Shown piece after piece: positions 7,907 through 15,226 of a stretch of 24,513 nucleotides of DNA. A program made the position numbers and the translations under genes. The stretch covers positions 1 through 24,513 of the forward strand of contig JAFGGF010000041.1 in NCBI GenBank assembly GCA_016930735.1, read 5' to 3'. Within the stretch, counting starts at the first letter, position 1. Every line of letters starts with the position of its first letter. The notes under the pieces were generated by a model. That model made no database searches. It was not told the origin of the DNA and worked only from the letters and a program-made list of their open reading frames with translations. The DNA comes from Prolixibacteraceae bacterium. Lineage in GTDB: Bacteria; Bacteroidota; Bacteroidia; Bacteroidales; Prolixibacteraceae.

Positions 7907-8731
7907 ATGGCAGTAAGAAAATTAAAACCAGTAACACCGGGTCAAAGGCACAAAATTATCGGGGCCTTTGATAGCATTACTGCATCAACACCTGAGAAAT
8001 CATTGTTGGAGCCCCTTAAGAAATCCGGCGGCCGCAATAACCAGGGCCGCATGACAATGAGGTATAGAGGTGGGGGACATAAGCGGAAATACCGTATTAT
8101 CGATTTTAAAAGAGATAAAGAAGGTATTCCGGCTATAGTCGATTCAATTCAGTACGATCCGAACCGTTCGGCACGTATCGCTTTGCTCATATATGAAGAT
8201 GGCGAAAAGCGTTACATTATTGCCCCAAACGGTTTAAAGGCCGGGCAAACTGTTAAAAGTGGCTCAGGTTCTGAACCGGAAATCGGAAATACCCTACCAC
8301 TCGGAGAAATACCTCTGGGTACTTTGGTCCACAATATTGAACTCCAACCCGGACAGGGAGGTGTTATGGCACGTAGTGCAGGCGCATTTGCGCAATTGAC
8401 CTCACGTGAAGGCAGGTATGCTATCCTCAAATTGCCTTCAGGCGAATCTCGTATGGTACTTACAACCTGTAAAGCTACAGTTGGTACTGTTGGAAATTCT
8501 GAACATAACCTTGAAAAATCGGGTAAAGCCGGCCGTTCAAGATGGCTGGGACGCAGGCCTCGCGTAAGGGGTGTTGCCATGAACCCGGTTGACCATCCGA
8601 TGGGTGGTGGCGAAGGCCGTGCTTCAGGTGGACACCCGCGCTCTCGCAAGGGCGTTCTTGCGAAGGGGTATAAAACCCGTTCAAAGAAAAAGGTGTCAAA
8701 TAAGTACATTGTAGAACGTAGGAAAAAATAA
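7907..8731 (+). CDS. rplB: 50S ribosomal protein L2 (uL2)
   Basis: L2 is one of the most conserved 50S proteins; it is needed for subunit association and peptidyl transferase assembly. The 274-aa sequence carries the RNA-binding domain with NNQGRMTMRYRGGGHKRKYR, the SH3-like second domain, and the C-terminal extension MNPVDHPMGGGEG. H230 corresponds to the invariant E. coli H229, which is important for peptidyl transferase activity. The basic C-terminus ends YIVERRKK. The gaps are 6 nt to rplW and 15 nt to rpsS. Confidence 0.98.
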   Translation: MAVRKLKPVTPGQRHKIIGAFDSITASTPEKSLLEPLKKSGGRNNQGRMTMRYRGGGHKRKYRIIDFKRDKEGIPAIVDSIQYDPNRSARIALLIYEDGEKRYIIAPNGLKAGQTVKSGSGSEPEIGNTLPLGEIPLGTLVHNIELQPGQGGVMARSAGAFAQLTSREGRYAILKLPSGESRMVLTTCKATVGTVGNSEHNLEKSGKAGRSRWLGRRPRVRGVAMNPVDHPMGGGEGRASGGHPRSRKGVLAKGYKTRSKKKVSNKYIVERRKK

Positions 8732-8746
8732 GAAAGGAACAGGATT

Positions 8747-9013
8747 ATGAGTCGTTCGTTAAAAAAAGGCCCGTATATCGATTTTAAACTGGAAAGGAAA
8801 GTTCTCGATATGAACGATACCAATAAAAAATCGGTTATTAAAACCTGGGCAAGAGCATCGGTAATTTCTCCTGATTTTGTAGGCCATACAATTGCAGTGC
8901 ATAACGGTAACAAATTCATCCCGGTTTACATCACCGAGAATATGGTTGGGCACCGTTTGGGCGAGTTTGCACCTACCCGTACGTTCAGGGGACATGCTGG
9001 TAATAAAAGGTAA
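8747..9013 (+). CDS. rpsS: 30S ribosomal protein S19 (uS19)
   Basis: S19 forms a complex with S13 in the 30S head, near the A-site tRNA finger and bridge B1a. The 88-aa sequence is typical: MSRSLKKGPYIDFKLERKV at the start, then the core with HNGNKFIPVYITENMVGHRL and the tail GEFAPTRTFRGHAGNKR. An AAAGGA at 8733-8738, 8 nt before the ATG, resembles a Shine-Dalgarno site, one of the better matches in the block. The 33-nt gap to rplV is AT-rich. Confidence 0.98.
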   Translation: MSRSLKKGPYIDFKLERKVLDMNDTNKKSVIKTWARASVISPDFVGHTIAVHNGNKFIPVYITENMVGHRLGEFAPTRTFRGHAGNKR

Positions 9014-9046
9014 GGCATAATTTGAAGAATTTAAAAAAGAACTAAA

Positions 9047-9466
9047 ATGGGTGCCAGAAAAAGATTAGCAGCTGAAAAAAGGAAAGAAGAGCAAAAACAA
9101 CAATATTTTGCTGTTTTGAAAAATTGCCCTACGTCACCAAGGAAAATGAGGCTTGTTGCCGATTTGATCCGTGGTATGGATGTTAACAGGGCATTGAATG
9201 TATTGAAGTACTCTTCAAAAGAAGCGTCAAGAAAAGTCGAAAAACTTTTATTATCGGCCATTGCCAACTGGCAGGCTAAAAACGAAGGAGTTCGGTTAGA
9301 AGAAAGTCAACTTTATGTCAGCCGTATTATGGTTGATTCAGGACGGATACTGAAACGTTTACGCCCGGCTCCGCAGGGAAGGGCACACCGGATCAGGAAA
9401 CGCTCGAACCATGTGACCATTTACCTTGACAGTAAAGTAAACACAGAAGAAAATATTGAACAATAA
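9047..9466 (+). CDS. rplV: 50S ribosomal protein L22 (uL22)
   Basis: L22 lines the exit tunnel with a long beta-hairpin and binds all domains of 23S rRNA. The 139-aa protein has the core segment TSPRKMRLVADLIRGMDVN and the hairpin region ending RLRPAPQGRAHRIRKRSNH, without the deletions linked to macrolide resistance. It has an N-terminal extension of about 20 charged residues (RKRLAAEKRKEEQKQ), longer than E. coli L22 (110 aa). The start ATG gives MGARKRLAAEK. The next gene, rpsC, is only 2 nt away. Confidence 0.97.
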   Translation: MGARKRLAAEKRKEEQKQQYFAVLKNCPTSPRKMRLVADLIRGMDVNRALNVLKYSSKEASRKVEKLLLSAIANWQAKNEGVRLEESQLYVSRIMVDSGRILKRLRPAPQGRAHRIRKRSNHVTIYLDSKVNTEENIEQ

Positions 9467-9468
9467 TT

Positions 9469-10188
9469 ATGGGACAAAAAGTAAATCCAATAGCAAATCG
9501 TCTTGGGTTCATCAAAGGATGGGATTCAAATTGGTTTGGTGGCGATGATTACGGCGATAAACTGGTTGAAGACCAAAAAATCAGGGACTACCTGAATGCA
9601 CGTTTGGCAAAAGCCAGTATTTCCAGGATCGTTATTGAACGCACACTAAAGCTTATAACAATTACCGTTCATACTTCACGCCCCGGAATAATTATTGGGA
9701 AAGGTGGTCAGGAAGTTGACAAATTAAAAGAAGAGCTTAAAAAGATTACAAATAAAGAAGTACAGATTAATATTTTCGAAATTAAAAGGCCCGAACTGGA
9801 TGCACGGATTGTTGCGAACAATGTTGCCCGCCAGATCGAAGGAAAAATAGCTTACCGTCGTGCGGTAAAAATGGCTATTGCTTCAACCATGCGTATGGGT
9901 GCCGAAGGTATTAAAATACTTGTTTCAGGCCGTTTAAACGGAGCTGAAATGGCTCGTTCAGAAATGTATAAAGACGGGCGTACTCCTTTACATACTTTAC
10001 GTGCAGATATCGATTATGCACTTGCTGAAGCATTGACCAAAACCGGTTTAGTCGGTGTAAAAGTCTGGATTTGTAAAGGTATGATATACGGAAACCGTGA
10101 TTTATCGCCTAATGTAGGGCAGAAACAAGGTGGCCGCCCAAGTACGGGCGGAGGACCTAAAGGCCGCGGTGGAAAAAGAAGAAAATAA
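9469..10188 (+). CDS. rpsC: 30S ribosomal protein S3 (uS3)
   Basis: S3 lies at the mRNA entrance and has helicase-related activity with S4 and S5. The 239-aa protein begins MGQKVNPIANRLGFIKGWDS. Its KH domain carries the GxxG loop in RPGIIIGKGGQEVDKLKEEL, and its C-terminal domain includes SGRLNGAEMARSE and KVWICKGMIYG. The C-terminus is a short glycine, lysine and arginine-rich tail (GGRPSTGGGPKGRGGKRRK). The start lies 2 nt after rplV, so the two are probably translated in a coupled way. Confidence 0.98.
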   Translation: MGQKVNPIANRLGFIKGWDSNWFGGDDYGDKLVEDQKIRDYLNARLAKASISRIVIERTLKLITITVHTSRPGIIIGKGGQEVDKLKEELKKITNKEVQINIFEIKRPELDARIVANNVARQIEGKIAYRRAVKMAIASTMRMGAEGIKILVSGRLNGAEMARSEMYKDGRTPLHTLRADIDYALAEALTKTGLVGVKVWICKGMIYGNRDLSPNVGQKQGGRPSTGGGPKGRGGKRRK

Positions 10189-10216
10189 CGGTATAACACT
10201 CAGAAATTAAATTGGA

Positions 10217-10639
10217 ATGTTACAGCCTAAAAGAGTAAAATTCAGAAGAGTACAAAAAGGACGAATGAAGGGTAACGCCCAGCGCGGTAACCAGATTGCA
10301 TTCGGATCCTTCGGTATAAAAGCGTTGGAAGAATCGTGGATTACCGGCCGGCAGATTGAAGCGGCAAGGGTTGCGGTAACTAGGCACATGCAACGCCAGG
10401 GTCAGATTTGGATCAGGATTTTCCCTGATAAACCAATTACCAAAAAACCTGCGGAAGTCCGTATGGGTAAAGGTAAAGGTGCTCCGGAAGCTTTTGTTGC
10501 CAGAGTTTCACCGGGACATATTATCATCGAGGCAGATGGAGTCCCGTTTAAAATGGCAAAAGAAGCTTTACGACTGGCAGCCCAGAAGTTGCCAATTCCG
10601 ACGAAGTTCGTCGTACGACGTGATTATGTTGAAAATTAA
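10217..10639 (+). CDS. rplP: 50S ribosomal protein L16 (uL16)
   Basis: L16 organises the A- and P-site tRNA environment of the 50S subunit. The 140-aa sequence is full length: MLQPKRVKFRRVQKGRMKG at the start, FGSFGIKALEESWITGRQIE, then the loop KPAEVRMGKGKGAPEAFVAR. The arginine in EVRMGKGKG corresponds to the residue hydroxylated by RoxA/YcfD in E. coli. The spacing of 28 nt from rpsC is longer than most gaps here, without obvious structure. Confidence 0.98.
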   Translation: MLQPKRVKFRRVQKGRMKGNAQRGNQIAFGSFGIKALEESWITGRQIEAARVAVTRHMQRQGQIWIRIFPDKPITKKPAEVRMGKGKGAPEAFVARVSPGHIIIEADGVPFKMAKEALRLAAQKLPIPTKFVVRRDYVEN

Positions 10640-10654
10640 AAAATTGGATGAACA

Positions 10655-10855
10655 ATGAAAACATCTGAAATTAAAGAATTGACGGACAAGGAAATAGCAG
10701 AGCGCATTCAGACTGAAAGTGATAACCTGGTCCGCCTGAAATTAAATCATGCCGTATCACCACTGGATAATCCAATGAAAATTAAGGAAAGTCGCAGGAA
10801 TATTGCACGTTTAAAAACTGTTCTCCATCAGAGGGAATTAAATAACAAACAGTAG
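10655..10855 (+). CDS. rpmC: 50S ribosomal protein L29 (uL29)
   Basis: L29 is a small helical protein near the tunnel exit beside L23, contributing to the site where trigger factor docks. The 66-aa protein has the family pattern: MKTSEIKELTDKEIAERI, a central hydrophobic and basic segment NLVRLKLNHAVSPLDNP, and SRRNIARLKTVLHQREL. Its length is normal (E. coli 63 aa). It is preceded by 15 nt and followed by rpsQ after 11 nt. Confidence 0.97.
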   Translation: MKTSEIKELTDKEIAERIQTESDNLVRLKLNHAVSPLDNPMKIKESRRNIARLKTVLHQRELNNKQ

Positions 10856-10866
10856 TAGAGTTCAAG

Positions 10867-11133
10867 ATGGAAGAGAATAATGTCAGAAATCTAAGGAAGG
10901 AACGTATCGGAGTCGTTGTCAGCAATAAAATGGATAAAACCATTGTCGTAGCTGAAAAACGAAAAGTAAAACATCCGATATATGGTAAGTTTGTCAATAA
11001 AACTACCAAGTTTTACGCTCACGACGATGCTAATTCATGCAACATTGGTGATACAGTAAAAATAATGGAGACACGCCCTCTGAGCAAGAATAAATGTTGG
11101 AGGCTAGTTGAAATTTTAGAAAGAGCTAAGTAA
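10867..11133 (+). CDS. rpsQ: 30S ribosomal protein S17 (uS17)
   Basis: S17 is a primary 16S rRNA-binding protein of the 30S body with an OB fold. The 88-aa sequence has the characteristic VSNKMDKTIVVAEKRKVKHP segment, followed by KTTKFYAHDDANSCNIGD and METRPLSKNKCWRLVEIL. It has a short N-terminal extension, MEENNVRNLRKERI. The stop is 2 nt before the rplN ATG. Confidence 0.97.
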   Translation: MEENNVRNLRKERIGVVVSNKMDKTIVVAEKRKVKHPIYGKFVNKTTKFYAHDDANSCNIGDTVKIMETRPLSKNKCWRLVEILERAK

Positions 11134-11135
11134 TC

Positions 11136-11501
11136 ATGATACAACAAGAATCAAGATGTACAGTTGCCGATAACAGTGGCGCCAAAGAAGTATTATGTAT
11201 AAGGGTGCTGGGAGGTACCCGTAAACGTTATGCTACGTTAGGCGACGTTATTGTGGTAACTGTTAAGAGTGCAATACCGGGGGGTGATGTAAAAAAAGGT
11301 ACCGTTTCAAAAGCAATTGTTGTACGTACAAAAAAGGAAGTCAGGCGAGACGATGGATCATACATCCGTTTTGACGACAATGCTGTTGTACTGTTAAACA
11401 ATGCAGGTGAAATACGAGGAACCCGTATATTTGGCCCGGTTGCAAGAGAATTGCGTGAAAAAAATATGAAAATTATTTCGCTCGCGCCTGAAGTACTTTA
11501 A
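11136..11501 (+). CDS. rplN: 50S ribosomal protein L14 (uL14)
   Basis: L14 lies at the subunit interface, contacts h14 of 16S rRNA (bridge B8) and is the docking site of the silencing factor RsfS. The 121-aa protein is almost invariant across bacteria: MIQQESRCTVADNSGAKEVL, the RNA-binding core, and GTRIFGPVARELREKNMKII. The length matches the family (E. coli 123 aa). Confidence 0.98.
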   Translation: MIQQESRCTVADNSGAKEVLCIRVLGGTRKRYATLGDVIVVTVKSAIPGGDVKKGTVSKAIVVRTKKEVRRDDGSYIRFDDNAVVLLNNAGEIRGTRIFGPVARELREKNMKIISLAPEVL

Positions 11502-11517
11502 TAGCAAAAAGTTAAAA

Positions 11518-11841
11518 ATGCAAAAAAAGTTACACATAAAAAAAGGTGATACAGTTATAGTTATCTCGGGTAATTACAAAAACACCAAAGGACGTGTCCT
11601 TGAAGTAAACCGTGATTCTAACAGGGCTATTGTGGAAGGTGTGAATATGATTAAAAAACATACCAAGCCAAATGCAGAAAGCCCTCAGGGAGGTATCATT
11701 GAAAAAGAAGCGCCTATCCAGATTTCAAACCTGATGCTGGTCGACCCAAAAACAGGGGAACGGACCCGTATTGGCAGGAAACTGGGTGCAAAAGGCAAGT
11801 TAATTCGTTATTCCAAAAAATCTGGAGAGGAGATAAAGTAA
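11518..11841 (+). CDS. rplX: 50S ribosomal protein L24 (uL24)
   Basis: L24 is one of the two assembly-initiator proteins of the 50S subunit and sits near the tunnel exit. The 107-aa protein has the KOW motif region starting KKGDTVIVISGNYKNTKGRV and the loop NMIKKHTKPNAESPQGGIIEK. The C-terminal part has TGERTRIGRKL. Its stop TAA overlaps the ATG of rplE by 1 nt (TAATG). The codons for its last residues also contain AGGAG at 11828-11832, placed 8 nt before the rplE ATG. Confidence 0.97.
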   Translation: MQKKLHIKKGDTVIVISGNYKNTKGRVLEVNRDSNRAIVEGVNMIKKHTKPNAESPQGGIIEKEAPIQISNLMLVDPKTGERTRIGRKLGAKGKLIRYSKKSGEEIK

Positions 11842-12398
11842 TGGCTTACGTACCAACTCTTAAAAAGAGATACAAGGAAGAAATTATACCTGCACTGATG
11901 AAAGAATTCAGTTACAAATCAGTGATGCAGGTACCCAGGTTGGAAAAAATTGTCCTTAACCAGGGTGTTGGAGCCGCAATTGCCGATAAAAAAGTGATCG
12001 AAGTAGCAACACAGGAAATGACTATGATCGCCGGGCAAAGTGCAGTCCAGACCGTATCAAAAAAGGATATATCCAACTTTAAATTAAGGAAGAAGATGCC
12101 TATCGGCGTGCGCGTTACACTGCGTCGCGACCGTATGTATGAATTCCTCGACCGTTTAATTGCAGTCGCATTGCCACGAATCCGCGATTTCCGTGGAATT
12201 GAAAGTAAAATGGATGGGAACGGGAATTACACCCTGGGTGTACCTGAACAGATCATATTCCCTGAAATTAATATTGATAAGGTAAATAAAATTAATGGTA
12301 TGAATATTACCTTTGTCACTTCTGCAGATTCCGATGAAGAAGGATTTGCTTTGTTACGTGAAATTGGGTTACCATTCAAAAATGTTAAAAAGGATTGA
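11841..12398 (+). CDS. rplE: 50S ribosomal protein L5 (uL5)
   Basis: L5 binds 5S rRNA, links it to the 50S subunit and contacts P-site tRNA and S13. The 185-aa sequence contains VPRLEKIVLNQGVGAAIADK, the segment GVRVTLRRDRMYEFLDRL, then DFRGIESKMDGNGNYTLGVP and EQIIFPEINIDKV. Length and motifs are typical (E. coli 179 aa). A Shine-Dalgarno-like AGGAG lies inside rplX 8 nt upstream, and the start overlaps the rplX stop, so coupled translation is likely. Confidence 0.98.
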   Translation: MAYVPTLKKRYKEEIIPALMKEFSYKSVMQVPRLEKIVLNQGVGAAIADKKVIEVATQEMTMIAGQSAVQTVSKKDISNFKLRKKMPIGVRVTLRRDRMYEFLDRLIAVALPRIRDFRGIESKMDGNGNYTLGVPEQIIFPEINIDKVNKINGMNITFVTSADSDEEGFALLREIGLPFKNVKKD

Positions 12399-12400
12399 TC

Positions 12401-12670
12401 ATGGCCAAAGAATCAATGAAAGCACGCGAAGTTAAACGTGCAAAAATGGTTGAAAAATACGCTGAGAAAAGGGCCAAATTAAAAGCCGAAGGCGATTGGA
12501 TTGGATTGCAGAAGTTACCAAGGAATTCATCAAAAGTGCGTTTACACAACCGTTGTAAACTTACAGGACGCCCAAAAGGTTATATGCGCCAGTTTGGAAT
12601 CAGCAGGATTAATTTCAGGGAAATGGCTTCCGAAGGATTAATTCCTGGCGTAAAAAAGGCAAGTTGGTAA
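12401..12670 (+). CDS. rpsN: 30S ribosomal protein S14, zinc-free type (uS14)
   Basis: S14 helps assemble the 30S head next to S3, S10 and S19. The ATG at 12401 gives an 89-aa protein, MAKESMKAREVKRAKM onward, 2 nt after the rplE stop; a TTG a few bases earlier is in frame but overlaps that stop and is unlikely to be used. The C-terminal core has NSSKVRLHNRCKLTGRPKGY and FGISRINFREMASEGLIPGV. Only one cysteine is present, so this is the long C-minus paralogue that needs no zinc, unlike the 61-aa CXXC form. Confidence 0.97.
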   Translation: MAKESMKAREVKRAKMVEKYAEKRAKLKAEGDWIGLQKLPRNSSKVRLHNRCKLTGRPKGYMRQFGISRINFREMASEGLIPGVKKASW

Positions 12671-12687
12671 TATTAAACTTTTGAGAA

Positions 12688-13095
12688 ATGAGTAAAGTAA
12701 CAGATCCAATAGCAGATTATCTGACCCGAATCAGAAACGGTATAATGGCAGGCCATAAGGTTGTTAATGTACCTGCTTCAAATATTAAAAAGGAAATTAC
12801 TAAAATCCTGAAAGAAAAAGGTTATATCCTGAATTATAAATTTGAAGAAGATGTAAACTATCAGGGGAATATTAAAATAGCTTTGAAATATAATCCTGAG
12901 ACTAAATTGAATGCAATTAAAGCAATAGAGCGAGTTAGTAAACCAGGCTTACGTAAATACTGCGATTCAGAATCAATTCCTCGTGTTTTGAACGGATTGG
13001 GAGTCGCTATTATTTCCACTTCAAAAGGTGTTATTACCGATAAAGAGGCCAGGGAATTGAGCGTAGGCGGAGAAATTTTGTGTTACGTTTATTAA
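12688..13095 (+). CDS. rpsH: 30S ribosomal protein S8 (uS8)
   Basis: S8 is a primary binder of the central domain of 16S rRNA (helix 21) and, in E. coli, the repressor of the spc operon. The 135-aa protein begins VTDPIADYLTRIRNGIMAGH and carries the C-terminal core RVSKPGLRKYC and GLGVAIISTSKGVITDKEAR ending GGEILCYVY. The E. coli S8 target lies at the rplX-rplE junction; here that junction is only a 1-nt overlap. Confidence 0.98.
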   Translation: MSKVTDPIADYLTRIRNGIMAGHKVVNVPASNIKKEITKILKEKGYILNYKFEEDVNYQGNIKIALKYNPETKLNAIKAIERVSKPGLRKYCDSESIPRVLNGLGVAIISTSKGVITDKEARELSVGGEILCYVY

Positions 13096-13098
13096 ACG

Positions 13099-13105
13099 AA
13101 GGAGG
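13099..13105 (+). promoter_or_regulatory. Strong Shine-Dalgarno site of rplF
   Basis: AAGGAGG at 13099-13105 lies 7 nt before the rplF ATG at 13113. It is the only full-length match to the anti-Shine-Dalgarno consensus upstream of a gene in this window; most starts here have only A/T-rich leaders. It also fixes the rplF start against an in-frame upstream TTG at 13080. Confidence 0.8.
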
Positions 13106-13112
13106 AAAAACT

Positions 13113-13670
13113 ATGTCAAGGATAGGAAAATTACCCATAGAAATTCCGGCAGGAGTTGATATAAAAATAAGTGAAGATAACGTAGCAACAGTTAAAGGTC
13201 CGCTGGGTGAATTGTCTCAAAAAATAGATCCGTGTGTGCAGGTTAAATTTGAAGGTAATACTCTTTCCGTTGAAAGAGAAAGTGACCAGAAACAGCATAA
13301 AGCTATGCACGGATTATATCGCTCGCTTATTAATAATATGGTAACCGGTGTTTCAAAAGGTTACGAAATTAAACTTGAACTGGTAGGTGTTGGTTACCGC
13401 GCCGAGATGTTGGATAACGATATTATCGATTTAACACTTGGGTATTCTCACCATACTTTTATCCAGGTTCCACCTGAAGTGAGTGTAGAAGCAAAATCAG
13501 ATAAAAGGAGTAATCCTGTTGTTACATTAAAAAGCTGCGATAAGCAACTGGTTGGGCAGGTAGCCGCAAAAATACGCTCATTGCGTAAACCTGAACCATA
13601 TAAAGGCAAAGGTATCAAGTTTGTAGGTGAAGTATTAAGACGTAAGGCTGGTAAGGCTGCTGCTAAATAG
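13113..13670 (+). CDS. rplF: 50S ribosomal protein L6 (uL6)
   Basis: L6 sits near the GTPase-associated centre, next to the sarcin-ricin loop, and is a late assembly protein. From the ATG at 13113 it is 185 aa: MSRIGKLPIEIPAGVDIKI, two tandem L6 folds, and the C-terminal signature PEPYKGKGIKFVGEVLRRKAG. The open frame reaches back to 13080 inside rpsH, but the AAGGAGG at 13099-13105 and the family's standard N-terminus fix the start. Only 17 nt separate it from rpsH. Confidence 0.97.
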   Translation: MSRIGKLPIEIPAGVDIKISEDNVATVKGPLGELSQKIDPCVQVKFEGNTLSVERESDQKQHKAMHGLYRSLINNMVTGVSKGYEIKLELVGVGYRAEMLDNDIIDLTLGYSHHTFIQVPPEVSVEAKSDKRSNPVVTLKSCDKQLVGQVAAKIRSLRKPEPYKGKGIKFVGEVLRRKAGKAAAK

Positions 13671-13684
13671 AAAATAGTAAAGTT

Positions 13685-14041
13685 ATGGCTTTAACAAAAA
13701 CAGAAAGGCGAAAAAGGATAAAACAACGTATCCGTAAAACAGTAACGGGGACCTCTGACCGGCCTCGTTTATGTGTATTCAGAAGCAATAAACAAATTTA
13801 TGCCCAATTAATTGACGATGTTGAAGGTAAAACCATGTTTTCGGCAACATCCGGCATAAAAGAGATATCAGAAAAAGAAGGTACAAAAACCGATAAAGCA
13901 GCAATGGTTGGTAAAATAATTGCCGAAAAAGCACTTGCAGCTGGAATAAAAGAAGTAGTATTCGACAGGAACGGATATTTGTACCATGGAAGAGTAAAAC
14001 AATTAGCTGATGCTGCCCGCAAAGGTGGCCTAAATTTTTAG
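13685..14041 (+). CDS. rplR: 50S ribosomal protein L18 (uL18)
   Basis: L18 binds 5S rRNA with L5 and L25 and joins it to the 50S subunit. The 118-aa protein has the basic N-terminus TKTERRKRIKQRIRKTVTGT, then RPRLCVFRSNKQIYAQLIDD. The C-terminal signature is VVFDRNGYLYHGRVKQLADA ending ARKGGLNF. Its length is normal (E. coli 117 aa). rpsE follows after 6 nt. Confidence 0.98.
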   Translation: MALTKTERRKRIKQRIRKTVTGTSDRPRLCVFRSNKQIYAQLIDDVEGKTMFSATSGIKEISEKEGTKTDKAAMVGKIIAEKALAAGIKEVVFDRNGYLYHGRVKQLADAARKGGLNF

Positions 14042-14047
14042 AATACT

Positions 14048-14563
14048 ATGTCAGTAAATATTAAAAAAGTAAAAACCAGCGACCTTGAACTGAAAGACAG
14101 GTTAGTAGCGATCAACAGGGTTACAAAAGTAACGAAGGGGGGACGTACATTCAGTTTTTCAGCGATTGTTGTTGTTGGGAACGAAGACGGTATAGTAGGC
14201 TGGGGCCTAGGGAAAGCCAGTGAAGTAACAACAGCAATTGCCAAAGGTGTTGATGCAGCTAAAAAGAACCTTGTAAAAATCCCGGTAATAAACGGTACTA
14301 TACCACACGAACAAACTGCAAAATTTGGTGGTGCAAATGTATTGTTAAAACCGGCATCTTCAGGTACCGGAGTAAAAGCAGGTGGTGCAATGCGCGCAGT
14401 CCTCGAAAGTGTCGGAATTCATGATATTCTGGCAAAATCAAAAGGATCATCAAATCCTCACAACCTGGTTAAAGCCACCATGGCTGCACTGCTCGAAATG
14501 AGAGATGCATATTCAGTAGCCCAGCAAAGGGGAGTAACATTGGAAAAGGTATTTAAAGGATAA
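14048..14563 (+). CDS. rpsE: 30S ribosomal protein S5 (uS5)
   Basis: S5 lines the mRNA entrance with S3 and S4 and affects decoding fidelity. The 171-aa protein has the double-stranded RNA-binding domain with DRLVAINRVTKVTKGGRTFS and IVGWGLGKASEVTTAIAKG, then the C-terminal domain with PASSGTGVKAGGAMRAVLE. The loop after KVTKGGR, where spectinomycin-resistance changes occur in other bacteria, looks intact. Confidence 0.98.
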   Translation: MSVNIKKVKTSDLELKDRLVAINRVTKVTKGGRTFSFSAIVVVGNEDGIVGWGLGKASEVTTAIAKGVDAAKKNLVKIPVINGTIPHEQTAKFGGANVLLKPASSGTGVKAGGAMRAVLESVGIHDILAKSKGSSNPHNLVKATMAALLEMRDAYSVAQQRGVTLEKVFKG

Positions 14564-14569
14564 GGAATC

Positions 14570-14752
14570 ATGGCGAAAATTAAAGTAACATTAGTGAAAA
14601 GTAGCATCGGTTCCACAAAACGCCAGAAAGCTGTGCTTGCTGCTTTGGGACTGAAAAAAATGAACCAAACTGTTGAACATGACGATTCACCGCAGGTACT
14701 CGGAATGGTCAGGAAGATGAGTCATTTATTAAAAGTTGAAGAAGTAAAATAA
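14570..14752 (+). CDS. rpmD: 50S ribosomal protein L30 (uL30)
   Basis: L30 is a small 50S protein with an alpha/beta fold that binds 23S rRNA domain II near 5S rRNA. The 60-aa protein, AKIKVTLVKSSIGSTKRQKA and then LKKMNQTVEHDDSPQVLGMV, matches the family in length and pattern. An AAAGGA at the end of rpsE, 9 nt before the ATG, may act as a weak ribosome binding site. It lies in the usual place between rpsE and rplO. Confidence 0.97.
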   Translation: MAKIKVTLVKSSIGSTKRQKAVLAALGLKKMNQTVEHDDSPQVLGMVRKMSHLLKVEEVK

Positions 14753-14773
14753 CATTGAAATAATTCTAGAATC

Positions 14774-15220
14774 ATGGATTTGAGTAACTTAAAACCTGCA
14801 AAGGGATCGGTAAAGGGCAAAAAACGAATTGGAAGGGGTCAAGGTTCCGGTTATGGAGGAACTTCAACCCGCGGTCATAAAGGACAAAAGTCCAGGTCCG
14901 GCTTTTCCCGTAAAATAGGTTTTGAAGGAGGGCAAATGCCTTTGCAAAGGGTTGTGCCTAAAATGGGTTTCAAAAACAGGAACAGGGTTGAATATAAGGC
15001 TATTAACCTGAGTACCCTGCAGGAACTGGCAGAAAAAAGAAACCTGGATGCAATCGATTTGCAAACCCTGATTGATGCAGGTATTACTTCAAAAAAAGAT
15101 AAAGTTAAAATTCTTGGCGATGGTGAATTAACCAAAAAACTTGATGTTAAAGCGAATGCTTTTTCAAAAAGTGCCAGAGAAGCAATAGAAAAAATTAACG
15201 GAACTACTGAAATACTCTAA
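14774..15220 (+). CDS. rplO: 50S ribosomal protein L15 (uL15)
   Basis: L15 is a late-assembly 50S protein with a long basic N-terminal extension buried in rRNA. The 148-aa sequence shows MDLSNLKPAKGSVKGKKRIG, GRGQGSGYGGTSTRGHKGQK and FEGGQMPLQRVVPKMGFKNR in order, followed by the globular domain with VKILGDGELTKKLDVKANAF. The standard position directly before secY (6 nt gap) supports the call. Confidence 0.98.
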   Translation: MDLSNLKPAKGSVKGKKRIGRGQGSGYGGTSTRGHKGQKSRSGFSRKIGFEGGQMPLQRVVPKMGFKNRNRVEYKAINLSTLQELAEKRNLDAIDLQTLIDAGITSKKDKVKILGDGELTKKLDVKANAFSKSAREAIEKINGTTEIL

Positions 15221-15226
15221 GCTGTA

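Noticed and set aside
8212..8919. Minus-strand open frame of 235 codons opposite rplB and rpsS
   Set aside because: It is antisense to two highly conserved ribosomal genes, and its composition follows from their codons; no domain is recognisable.
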